NCBI GenBank assembly: GCA_023390815.1
Contig: JAEWCC010000019.1
Coordinates: forward strand, 95,262-159,261
Length of the DNA: 64,000 nt
Direction: 5' to 3'
From: Bacillota bacterium
GTDB lineage: Bacteria; Bacillota; Clostridia; Christensenellales; SZUA-584
In this document: piece by piece, positions 1 through 7,910 of the stretch
How the letters are laid out: each line of letters starts with the position of its first letter
Numbering within the stretch: position 1 is the stretch's first letter
The notes under the pieces: model-generated
Seen by the model: only the letters and a program-made list of their open reading frames with translations
Told to the model about the DNA's origin: nothing
The model's database searches: none
Program-made: the position numbers and the translations under genes

Positions 1-484
1 CCGGATCGATTTGCGCACAGAGTACGAGGGCGACGAACAGGTCAATTTGCTTGAAGGCAAAAACATCATGCCCTATCTGCGCACCCCGGAGATTTCAAAA
101 GCGGCTTCGGATATTTCCGCGCACCCGTGCGTGCGTGAAAAGCTGGTTGCCATGCAGCGCGAGGTAGCGAGACAATACGATGTGGTGCTGGACGGACGTG
201 ATATCGGCACCTATGTGTTGCCAAATGCCGAATATAAATTTTTTGTGACGGCGGACCCCAAAGAGCGCGCGAGGCGCAGACATACCGAAATGCAGGATCA
301 GGGGAACCCGGCAGACCTTGAAAAGGTGCTCGCAGAAATGATGCAGCGCGACCAGAATGACTCTACACGCAGCCTCGCGCCGCTTAAACAGGCGGATGAT
401 GCCGTGCGGATCGATACGACCCATATGGATATTGATGAAGTGCTGGCGGTGGTGTTGTCCGGCATGAGACAGGAGAGAGTATGA
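1..484 (+). CDS. cmk: Cytidylate (CMP) kinase, 5'-truncated by the window edge
   Basis: Phosphorylates CMP and dCMP with ATP in the cytosol. Only the C-terminal ~160 residues are visible; the frame is open to base 2, so the P-loop and start lie outside the window. What remains is typical of the family: a nucleotide-binding stretch DGRDIGTYVLP, then the lid-region run of basic residues in DPKERARRRHTEM, and a C-terminal helix ending DEVLAVVLSGM. The stop overlaps the plsC start (ATGA), so the two are translationally coupled. cmk-plsC-ispH-rpsA is a common order in clostridia, which supports the call. Confidence 0.93.
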   Translation, partial: RIDLRTEYEGDEQVNLLEGKNIMPYLRTPEISKAASDISAHPCVREKLVAMQREVARQYDVVLDGRDIGTYVLPNAEYKFFVTADPKERARRRHTEMQDQGNPADLEKVLAEMMQRDQNDSTRSLAPLKQADDAVRIDTTHMDIDEVLAVVLSGMRQERV

Positions 485-1068
485 TCTACCAGATCTTAAG
501 GTTTATCGGCGCACCCGTGATCTATCTGCTTTTCTTCCCGAAAATCATCGGCAGGAAAAATACCCGGATTAAAGGGAGAGCCATCATCATATCCAACCAC
601 CTGAGCATGTGGGACCCGCTGCTCATTTCCGTAGTATTCAGCCGCCATATCTACTGGATGGGCAAGATTGAGCTTTTCAAGAATCCCATCGCGCGCTTCT
701 TTTTCAATCTTGTCAAGGCGTTTCCGGTGCGCCGCGGCGAAGGCGACCTTGCGGCAATACGCCATGCCTTCCGGGTGCTGCGCGACGGCAAGCTGTTCGG
801 TATTTTCCCTGAAGGTACACGCATCAAATCGGGCGCACTTCGGCGATTTGAGCCCGGTACATCCATGATCGCGCTCAAAAGCGACGCGCCCATCGTTCCC
901 GTATATCTGAAGGGAAGCTATAAACCTTTCCGCAGAATGAAACTGATCATCGGCGAACCCATACGGCTTGCCGATTATGTGGGGCCCAAAACCGACCAGC
1001 AGGCGGTAGAAGCCGCAACCACATTCCTTCACCAAAAAATTGAGGACCTGCAAAACACCAAAATATGA
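481..1068 (+). CDS. plsC: 1-acyl-sn-glycerol-3-phosphate acyltransferase
   Basis: Transfers the second acyl chain to lysophosphatidic acid, giving phosphatidic acid for membrane lipid synthesis. The 195-residue protein has the two diagnostic PlsC motifs: NHLSMWDP (NHx4D, catalytic His and Asp) near residue 39 and FPEGTR (glycerol-phosphate binding) near residue 110. The hydrophobic N-terminus (IGAPVIYLLFF) suggests peripheral or membrane attachment. It overlaps cmk upstream and the ispH-S1 fusion downstream by four bases on each side (ATGA), so the three form one operon. The short length is normal for the clostridial enzyme. Confidence 0.93.
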   Translation: MIYQILRFIGAPVIYLLFFPKIIGRKNTRIKGRAIIISNHLSMWDPLLISVVFSRHIYWMGKIELFKNPIARFFFNLVKAFPVRRGEGDLAAIRHAFRVLRDGKLFGIFPEGTRIKSGALRRFEPGTSMIALKSDAPIVPVYLKGSYKPFRRMKLIIGEPIRLADYVGPKTDQQAVEAATTFLHQKIEDLQNTKI

Positions 1069-3254
1069 TCATACTCGCGAAAAACGCCGGCTTTTGCTTC
1101 GGTGTAAAGAAAGCCGTGGAAGCGGTGGAAAAAAATATCGGAAACCGTATTGTGACACTGGGGCCGGTGATCCATAACCGGGACGTGGTGGCGGGGCTCG
1201 AAGCCCGCGGCGTACGGTGCATAAACAATCTGGACGAAGTAAGGCCCGGAGAGACCGTGGTGATCCGTTCTCATGGCGCACGTCCCGGCGTATACAGTCA
1301 GTTGGACGAAAAGGGGATTGCTTATATTGATGCGACGTGCCCCTTTGTCAAGCGCATTCATGACCGCGTACAGGCAGCCCGGGAAGCTGGTATACCCGTG
1401 ATCATCATCGGAGAGGCGGGGCATCCGGAGGTAGATGCCATTCTGGGCTGGGCGGGCGAGAACGCCTATGCGGCGTACACGGAGGAACAGTTTGACGCGC
1501 TGCCGCATTTAAAAAATGCGGTCGTGGTTGCGCAAACCACGATAACGCATGAGAAGTGGACTTACGCCCTTCAGGCGCTGCGCGAGAAGGTTTCTGACAT
1601 CACTCCCTTCATGAGCATATGCTCCGCTACAACGGAGCGCCAGCAGGAAGCGGAAGAACTTGCCAAAAAAGCCGACATGATGATCGTCGTTGGCGGTAAA
1701 ACAAGTTCCAATACGCGTAAATTGTATGAACTATGCTGCAAATACTGTAGAAATGTTTATCATATTGAACATAAAGATGAACTGTCTATTGAAAAAATGT
1801 GTTTTGGTGGTATAATAGGCATTGTCGCCGGTGCTTCAACACCGGATACGATGATTAGGGAGGTTTTTGACTGCATGATTGAGAACGAGAAAGTGCTGGG
1901 TGCTGAAGGCGAAGCGCTTGCCGAGGGCACAAGCACGGTCAGCGAGGCGGCCGATATGTCTGCCGAAGCTGAAGTACCCATCGCCGAGGGTGTAACTGAG
2001 ACGCCCGCAGAACCGCAGGAACCCATTCAAACGGCAGCAGCGGACGATACGTCCGATAAGAAGGCCGCAGCCCCCGCAACCGAACACGAAGAATTCCTGG
2101 AAAGCATCGACAAGGTCGTCCGCCTGAAAAAAGGACAGCTCATTACCGGCAGCGTCGTCCAGGTAACGGATGAAGACGTTTCCGTTAACATCGGCTCCAA
2201 GTCGGATGCGATTATTCATAAAAATGAGATCTCGATGAAGGATGTCAACCCGAGAGACCTTTTCAAGGTCGGGGACGAGATCGAAGCTGAGGTCATCAGC
2301 CTCAACGATGGCGAAGGCAACATACTCCTCTCTAGAAAACGCGTTGAAAAGAGGCTTAACTGGGCCGCCATGCAGGAAAATGTCGGCAACGAGAAGCTTT
2401 ATAAATGCACGATTAAGAAAGCTGTGAAGGGCGGCGTGACCACCAAGATCGAAGGTTACAGTGCGTTCATTCCCGCTTCACATCTGTCGCTCAAATATGT
2501 TGAGGATTTAAAACAGTTTGAAGGCAAAGAGATCGAAGTCACGCTGATCGATGCCGACAAACGTCAGGAGCGTCTTGTCGCTTCGCACAAGTCCGTGCTG
2601 CTCAGAGAGAAGCAGGAACAGGAGCAGGAGCTCTGGAACAACTTCACCAAGGGCAGCCATATCAAAGGCGTCGTCAAACGCCTCACGGATTTCGGCGCGT
2701 TTGTCGATGTGGGCGGCGTAGACGGCCTGCTGCACATCTCCGATCTTTCCTGGTCGCGTGTAAAGCATCCGTCGGATGTGGTTTCTGAGGGTCAGGAACT
2801 CGAACTTCTGGTGCTCAACGTCGATCCGGCAAAGAAAAAGATCGCGCTTGGATACAAACAGCTTCAGCCCAAACCCTGGGAAACCGTTACCGAGAAGTAC
2901 CAGGTGGGCGATATCGTTACGGGCAAGGTCGTGCGCATTGTGCCGTTCGGCGCGTTCGTACAGCTTGAACCCACGGTGGACGGCCTGATCCACATCTCGC
3001 AGATCGCTGCACACCGGCTTGAGAAAGTCGAAGATGCGCTGAGACTGGGCGACGTGGTAGAGGCCAAGGTACTCGAGGTCAACGCGGACAAGCATAAGAT
3101 CAGCCTGTCAAGAAAAGCGTTGCTGGCCGTCGAGGAAAAGCCCGTGGAGAAGAAGGAAGAAATGCATGGCGAGGAAGATTTCAGGTATGAGCTTCCCCCG
3201 ATACAGGAGTCCAAAGTATCGCTTGCGGATTTCTTCCCAAAAAAAGATGAATAA
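1065..3254 (+). CDS. ispH: IspH (HMBPP reductase) fused to a multi-domain ribosomal S1-like protein
   Basis: 729 residues. Residues 1-~275 are 4-hydroxy-3-methylbut-2-enyl diphosphate reductase, the last step of the MEP isoprenoid pathway, with its three [4Fe-4S] cysteines at C11 (AGFCFGVKK), C92 (DATCPFVKR) and C186 (SICSATTER). Residues ~276-350 form an acidic Ala/Glu/Pro/Thr-rich linker. The rest holds about four S1 RNA-binding repeats, for example GSVVQVTDEDVSVNIG, GVVKRLTDFGAFVDVGGVDG and GKVVRIVPFGAFVQLEPTVDG, as in clostridial S1. IspH-S1 fusions are known in Clostridia. A promoter, ribosome-binding site and in-frame ATG sit at the domain junction (residue 271), so a free S1 product is likely as well. 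A terminator-like hairpin follows after the stop. Confidence 0.93.
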   Translation: MIILAKNAGFCFGVKKAVEAVEKNIGNRIVTLGPVIHNRDVVAGLEARGVRCINNLDEVRPGETVVIRSHGARPGVYSQLDEKGIAYIDATCPFVKRIHDRVQAAREAGIPVIIIGEAGHPEVDAILGWAGENAYAAYTEEQFDALPHLKNAVVVAQTTITHEKWTYALQALREKVSDITPFMSICSATTERQQEAEELAKKADMMIVVGGKTSSNTRKLYELCCKYCRNVYHIEHKDELSIEKMCFGGIIGIVAGASTPDTMIREVFDCMIENEKVLGAEGEALAEGTSTVSEAADMSAEAEVPIAEGVTETPAEPQEPIQTAAADDTSDKKAAAPATEHEEFLESIDKVVRLKKGQLITGSVVQVTDEDVSVNIGSKSDAIIHKNEISMKDVNPRDLFKVGDEIEAEVISLNDGEGNILLSRKRVEKRLNWAAMQENVGNEKLYKCTIKKAVKGGVTTKIEGYSAFIPASHLSLKYVEDLKQFEGKEIEVTLIDADKRQERLVASHKSVLLREKQEQEQELWNNFTKGSHIKGVVKRLTDFGAFVDVGGVDGLLHISDLSWSRVKHPSDVVSEGQELELLVLNVDPAKKKIALGYKQLQPKPWETVTEKYQVGDIVTGKVVRIVPFGAFVQLEPTVDGLIHISQIAAHRLEKVEDALRLGDVVEAKVLEVNADKHKISLSRKALLAVEEKPVEKKEEMHGEEDFRYELPPIQESKVSLADFFPKKDE
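1789..1877 (+). promoter_or_regulatory. Internal promoter, RBS and ATG at the IspH/S1 junction
   Basis: Inside the fusion gene, TTGAAA (1789-1794) and a perfect TATAAT (1811-1816) are 16 bp apart. The predicted transcript would begin near 1823. An AGGGAGG ribosome-binding site (1857-1863) precedes an in-frame ATG (1875, residue 271), which opens the linker and S1 part. The stretch 1690-1815 is clearly more AT-rich than its surroundings. A small hairpin (CCGGTG/CACCGG) lies between promoter and RBS. The elements are seen directly; their use is inferred. Confidence 0.6.
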
Positions 3255-3318
3255 TAGTTATTATTTTGGTAATAACTATTAAAGACCTCACAAAATATAT
3301 TAAGACCCCCTTTACATT

Positions 3319-3348
3319 GGTCGTGATGCAAATCGCGACTCTTTTTTT
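3319..3348 (+). terminator. Rho-independent terminator after ispH-S1
   Basis: Stem GTCGTGAT/ATCGCGAC (one G-U pair) followed by a CTTTTTTT tract. A separate AT-only perfect inverted repeat, AATAGTTATTA/TAATAACTATT, lies at 3253-3280 just after the stop codon and could act as a 3'-end stabiliser. Confidence 0.75.
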
Positions 3349-3448
3349 ATGGTGCGTTACGCCACAATTTGGGTGATATGAATCGATAGGGCACAGAAGC
3401 TCGATATATGATATAATCAGATAATTCAGTTTAGCGGGGGATGGATGG

Positions 3449-4096
3449 ATGAAAACTGAGAAGGTCAAGAGCCGTTCCGTGATATTTACCTTTGACAGCA
3501 GCGCAAGCTGGAATTTGAATATTCATCTGATACTCGGGGGCCAAAACAGTTACGTCATCGATACGGGACTTGGCTCCCAAAGCATGGAGCCTGTTTTAAA
3601 GCATTTGCAGCCTGGTAAACCTGTAATCGTTATCAATACGCATTACCATTGGGACCACGTATGGGGCAACGCGGTGTTCAGCGGCAGCCCGATCATCGCG
3701 CACAGCCTTTGCAGGCAGCGCCTTCAGGAAGGGTGGGACGAAATGGTGCAGAAGCATGGCGAGTTCATTTCCGGCGATGTAAAAAAGCATCTGCCCAATC
3801 TCGTGTTTGACGACGGGCTCTATTTCCCCGACGACGGCATCCGCCTTTTCTATACGCCGGGGCATACTCTTGATGGCATCAGCGTGCTGGACGAGATGGA
3901 CGGAGTTCTCAACATCGGCGACAACATCGGCGATGACATGGAGCACATCATGCCGGACCTCGAGTGTGAACCCGATATTTATGCCGCTACGTTACAGCAA
4001 TATCTGGACACCGGTGCCGAAGCTTATGTGTCGGGCCACAATATTGTGCTCGGGCGTGACACTTTAGAACGCGTGCTCGATGAACTTTCAGTATAG
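3449..4096 (+). CDS. MBL-fold metallo-hydrolase
   Basis: 215-residue metallo-beta-lactamase-fold protein. The zinc-binding motif is intact: THYHWDHVWGN (HxHxDH) near residue 61, GHTLDG about 70 residues later, and a final SGHN. The size and simple architecture fit the small glyoxalase-II-like/YflN-like hydrolases; the substrate cannot be read from sequence. It is a single gene with its own GC-poor upstream region. A TATAAT at 3412-3417 could be its -10 but the -35 is weak. The ATG at 3449 follows a G-rich Shine-Dalgarno region (GGGGGATGG). Confidence 0.85.
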   Translation: MKTEKVKSRSVIFTFDSSASWNLNIHLILGGQNSYVIDTGLGSQSMEPVLKHLQPGKPVIVINTHYHWDHVWGNAVFSGSPIIAHSLCRQRLQEGWDEMVQKHGEFISGDVKKHLPNLVFDDGLYFPDDGIRLFYTPGHTLDGISVLDEMDGVLNIGDNIGDDMEHIMPDLECEPDIYAATLQQYLDTGAEAYVSGHNIVLGRDTLERVLDELSV

Positions 4097-4125
4097 CAGC
4101 CAGTTGACGCGTACCCGATTTGCAG

Positions 4126-4154
4126 TTGCATAAGGCGGCGCGTTCCTCTATACT
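4126..4154 (+). promoter_or_regulatory. Promoter of polA-coaE
   Basis: TTGCAT (4126-4131), 17-bp spacer, TATACT (4149-4154), about 28 bp before the polA ATG. Good match to a vegetative sigma-A promoter. Confidence 0.6.
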
Positions 4155-4181
4155 GGTAACAAATCAGAATCGGGAGAAGCC

Positions 4182-6746
4182 ATGAAGAAAAAGCTGATGG
4201 TCGTAGACGGAAACAGCCTGATGCACCGCGCATTTTACGCGCTGCCGCTGCTTACCAACAAGGAAGGCCAATACACCAACGCCGTATATGGTTTCTTTTC
4301 GATGCTCATCAACGCGCTTTCGGCGGTAAAACCCGATTGTTTGGCAATCGCTTTTGATATGAAGGGTAAAACGTTCCGCCACGATATGTATACGGAATAT
4401 AAAGCAGGCCGGAAGGAAACGCCCGATGAACTCATTCCGCAGTTCGATTTGCTTAAGGATGCACTGCGCAGTGTTGGTATCACCGTACTGCAACTGGAAG
4501 GATACGAAGCGGACGATATCCTCGGTATGCTCTCCATTCTAGCCGCGAATCGTGACGCGGACGCGGTCCTTCTTACGGGAGACCGAGATGCGTTGCAGCT
4601 GATCTCAGGGCATTGCAGCGTGATGCTCACGCGCAAGGGCGTGAGCGAGCTGGCGCTGTTCGATAAGGAAAAGCTGGCGGAGGAATACGGCATTGAACCC
4701 GCGCAGATCGTGGACCTGAAAGGTTTCATGGGCGATGCTTCGGACCATATCCCCGGCGTGCCGGGTGTGGGTGAAAAGACCGCGCTCAAACTGCTGTCCG
4801 AGTATCACGATATGGACGGCGTATACGCGCATATTGACAGTATATCGGGCAAGCTGAAAGAAAAGCTTGCGGATAATAAGGAACTTGCATACCTGAGCCG
4901 CACGCTTGCGACGATCGATACCGCGGTGCCTCTCAGCGTCACGCTGGACGATCTTTCCTTCGGCGGCATCACGGCTGAGGCGGCAAGGCCGGTGTTTACG
5001 CGGCTCGGCTTTGCTTCGCTGCAAAAACGGCTCGAAGGCCCGGAGGAGACGCCCAAGGCCGAAGCGCCGCAGGCTGTCGAACAAATCCGCATTTCGGATA
5101 TGAGCGCCCTGCGTGAACTGCTTCAGCTGGCTGAAATTGCTCCCTATGTGGCGATAGACCTCGAGGGAGAGATCACACTCGCATTCTCCGAAGACAAGGA
5201 ATATGTTCTGGTCGCAGAGCATTCGCTCCTCAATATGGACTTTACGCGCGATATGGTGCTGGACGAGATGCGCCGCATGCTCAGCGACGCGCGTATCCCC
5301 AAGCTCATTTACGATGCCAAAACAACGATCACGATGCTGCGCGAATACGGCATCGAGCCCAAAGGGATCGTATTCGACAGCAAGCTCGCGGAGTATGTGA
5401 TTGATCCCGGCACATCCGACTACTCGCTGCGCGCGCTGTCCGAAAAGTACTGCGCGTCCGGGAGCGCTGCCGCGGTCGCGCGGCTGTACCCGCTCCAGCA
5501 AAAGCTGCTTGAGGAAAACGGGCTCTGGTATGTATACAGCAGCATCGAAGCACCGTTGATGCAGGTGTTGCTTGATATGGAGCGCACGGGCTTTAAGATC
5601 GACCTTTTGGCGCTGCGCGCTTACGATGAAAACTTTACGAAGCAGATCGAAGCGCTCACGCAGGATATCTATTCGTTGAGCGGGTATGACGACTTCAATA
5701 TCAACTCGACCAAGCAGCTGGGACAGCTGCTGTTCGAGCGCCTTGCGCTGCCTGTCGTGAAAAAGATGAAAACGGGTTATTCGACCGATATTGAGGTGTT
5801 GGAGAAGCTTTCGGATAAGCACCCCGTGATCGACAAGCTGATCGAATACCGCCGTCTGTCCAAGCTGAAAAGCACTTATATTGACGGACTTTCCAAGATT
5901 GCCGATAAGAACGGCTTTGTGCATACGACTTTCGTACAGATATCGACCGTAACGGGGCGGATATCGAGCAAGGAACCGAACCTCCAGAATATCCCCGTGC
6001 GCACGCAGGAGGGCCGCGAAATTCGTCGCTTGTTCCTGCCCTCGTCGCCCGATCGCAAGCTGGTCTCCGCCGATTATTCACAGATTGAGCTTCGCATCCT
6101 AGCATCCATCTCCGGCGACGCGGTGATGAAGGAAGCATTCAGTACGGGTATCGACATTCATACGCGCACCGCATCCGAGGTGTTTGGCGTGCCGCTGGAC
6201 CAGGTCACGGCGGAAATGCGCTACAGCGCCAAGGCAGTCAACTTCGGGATCGTATACGGCATCAGCGACTTTGGTTTGGCGCGCAACCTCGATATCCCCG
6301 TCAAACGCGCGGCGGAATACATCCGCCGTTACTTTGAGCGATTCCCCGGCGTGCGCGCTTATATGGACGGCATTATCGCGAAGGCCAAAGCGGACGGTTT
6401 CGTCACCACACTGCTCGGGCGCCGCCGGTATTTGCCGGAGCTTAAATCCAACAATTACAATGTGCGCAGCTTTGGCGAACGCGCCGCGCTCAATACGCCC
6501 ATTCAAGGCACCGCGGCAGATATCATCAAGCTGGCGATGATCGATGTGCATAAAAAACTACTGGACGGCGGCTATCGGTCACGATTGATCCTGCAGGTAC
6601 ACGACGAATTGATCATTGACGCCGCACAGGACGAAGTGAGCGCGGTAAGTGCGCTGCTGAAAGAAAGCATGGAAACGGCTTACCCGCTGGATGTACCTGT
6701 GGTGGCACAGCCCGCGGTGGGCGATAACTGGCTGGACGCAAAATGA
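4182..6746 (+). CDS. polA: DNA polymerase I
   Basis: 854 residues; gap filling and RNA primer removal. The N-terminal ~290 residues are the 5'-3' flap exonuclease with helix-hairpin-helix (FMGDASDHIPGVPGVGEKTA). The middle ~290-470 is a shortened 3'-5' exonuclease-like domain in which the exo motifs are poorly conserved (YVAIDLEGE and KLIYDAKTT remain recognisable), so proofreading is doubtful, as in many Firmicutes. The C-terminal polymerase domain has motif A DYSQIELRILA, the O-helix region KAVNFGIVYGISDFGLARN, and motif C LQVHDELIID. Its stop overlaps the coaE start by four bases, indicating coupled expression. Confidence 0.97.
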   Translation: MKKKLMVVDGNSLMHRAFYALPLLTNKEGQYTNAVYGFFSMLINALSAVKPDCLAIAFDMKGKTFRHDMYTEYKAGRKETPDELIPQFDLLKDALRSVGITVLQLEGYEADDILGMLSILAANRDADAVLLTGDRDALQLISGHCSVMLTRKGVSELALFDKEKLAEEYGIEPAQIVDLKGFMGDASDHIPGVPGVGEKTALKLLSEYHDMDGVYAHIDSISGKLKEKLADNKELAYLSRTLATIDTAVPLSVTLDDLSFGGITAEAARPVFTRLGFASLQKRLEGPEETPKAEAPQAVEQIRISDMSALRELLQLAEIAPYVAIDLEGEITLAFSEDKEYVLVAEHSLLNMDFTRDMVLDEMRRMLSDARIPKLIYDAKTTITMLREYGIEPKGIVFDSKLAEYVIDPGTSDYSLRALSEKYCASGSAAAVARLYPLQQKLLEENGLWYVYSSIEAPLMQVLLDMERTGFKIDLLALRAYDENFTKQIEALTQDIYSLSGYDDFNINSTKQLGQLLFERLALPVVKKMKTGYSTDIEVLEKLSDKHPVIDKLIEYRRLSKLKSTYIDGLSKIADKNGFVHTTFVQISTVTGRISSKEPNLQNIPVRTQEGREIRRLFLPSSPDRKLVSADYSQIELRILASISGDAVMKEAFSTGIDIHTRTASEVFGVPLDQVTAEMRYSAKAVNFGIVYGISDFGLARNLDIPVKRAAEYIRRYFERFPGVRAYMDGIIAKAKADGFVTTLLGRRRYLPELKSNNYNVRSFGERAALNTPIQGTAADIIKLAMIDVHKKLLDGGYRSRLILQVHDELIIDAAQDEVSAVSALLKESMETAYPLDVPVVAQPAVGDNWLDAK

Positions 6747-7339
6747 GGCATTTGCTTATCGGAATCACAGGCGGTATCGGGTCGGGCAAATCGGCGGTCA
6801 CTGCAACCCTGCGGCAGCGCGGCGAGCATGTGATTTGCGCGGACGAAGTTTCGCGCGAAGTCGTGCAACCGGGGTTTCCGGGCGCTGAAGCCATCAGAGC
6901 CGAATTCGGCGGCGAGTTTTTTTTGCCGGATGGCACGCTGGACCGGGCGAAGCTCGCAAAGCATATATTCAATGACCAAGAAAGCGTCAAACGCCTGAAT
7001 GCGATATTGCATCCGTTGATCATCGGGGCGATATGGGAGAGGGCTGCGAGTATAGAAGGCCGGGTGTTTATCGATGCGCCGCTGCTCATCGAAACGGGCA
7101 TGCACGAAAAGACCGATTACGTCTGGGTAATAACGGCGGACAAAGAGACGCGCATTGCGCGGGTGATGGCGCGCGACAGCGCAGAGCGCGATGCCGTAGA
7201 GAAACGCATGAGGAACCAGATGGACGACGCGCAGCGTATCAGCGTGGCCGACGAGGTCATCGACAACAGCGGCAGTCTGACGGACTTGCGCGCGCAGATC
7301 GACCGGCTGCTTCAAAAAGAAGAGTACAACGAGGTATAA
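6743..7339 (+). CDS. coaE: Dephospho-CoA kinase
   Basis: Phosphorylates the ribose 3'-OH of dephospho-CoA, the last step of CoA synthesis. 198 residues, normal length. The P-loop GGIGSGKS is at residues 8-15, followed by a DEVSREV-type CoA-site motif, the lid region and RNQMDDAQR near the C-terminus. The ATG overlaps the polA stop (ATGA). polA-coaE-lytic transglycosylase is a frequent clostridial order. Confidence 0.95.
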   Translation: MRHLLIGITGGIGSGKSAVTATLRQRGEHVICADEVSREVVQPGFPGAEAIRAEFGGEFFLPDGTLDRAKLAKHIFNDQESVKRLNAILHPLIIGAIWERAASIEGRVFIDAPLLIETGMHEKTDYVWVITADKETRIARVMARDSAERDAVEKRMRNQMDDAQRISVADEVIDNSGSLTDLRAQIDRLLQKEEYNEV

Positions 7340-7340
7340 T

Positions 7341-7910
7341 ATGAAAAGAAGGGATCAACGAAAAGCGGATACACCTTCCAAACGCAGAACATGGACGATC
7401 GTATGCCTGCTTCTGGTATGCGCTGTGGCGCTGCTCGCGCGGGGCGTACTGATCTACCGCATTTATCCGCTGGAATATAAGGACTATATTACGCGCTACA
7501 GCACCGAATATGAGCTGGATCCTTATCTTGTCTGCGCGGTAATCAACGCGGAAAGCAACTTTAATGCGGACGTCGAATCTCATAAAGGTGCGGTCGGGCT
7601 GATGCAGATCATGCCGTCCACCGGAGAATGGATTGCAGGGAAGATCGGCATTGAAAACTTCAGCGAGGCGATGCTGACGGACCCGGAAACCAACATCCGT
7701 ATAGGCTGCTGGTATCTGCACTATCTCGAGGGGCTTTTCGACGGCAATAACGACCATATGATCGCGGCTTACAACGCAGGGCAAGGCAAGGTTCAGGATT
7801 GGATCGAAACCGATGCCGCATTGGAAAACATCCCATACCCGGAAACCGAAAACTATCTTGAAAAAGTGAAGGCATTCTATGAGATTTATCAAGGCCTCTA
7901 TCGCATATAA
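7341..7910 (+). CDS. Membrane-anchored SLT-type lytic transglycosylase
   Basis: Cleaves the MurNAc-GlcNAc bond of peptidoglycan. 189 residues: a basic N-terminus, a single membrane segment (~residues 18-36, IVCLLLVCAVALLARGVL), then an extracellular Slt domain with the catalytic-Glu motif ESNFNADV, the GAVGLMQIMPSTG loop and the AAYNAGQGKV motif. It starts one base after the coaE stop with GAGG just upstream. Its 3' end overlaps the start of the following lipoprotein gene by 32 bases, so the two are probably co-translated. Confidence 0.92.
   Translation: MKRRDQRKADTPSKRRTWTIVCLLLVCAVALLARGVLIYRIYPLEYKDYITRYSTEYELDPYLVCAVINAESNFNADVESHKGAVGLMQIMPSTGEWIAGKIGIENFSEAMLTDPETNIRIGCWYLHYLEGLFDGNNDHMIAAYNAGQGKVQDWIETDAALENIPYPETENYLEKVKAFYEIYQGLYRI

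Noticed and set aside
3253..3280. AT-only inverted repeat as a riboswitch or small RNA
   Set aside because: A simple 11-bp hairpin with no T-tract and no conserved motif; noted only with the neighbouring terminator.
4605..5924. A 439-codon open frame antisense to polA
   Set aside because: Same shadow effect; polA on the other strand has full domain support.
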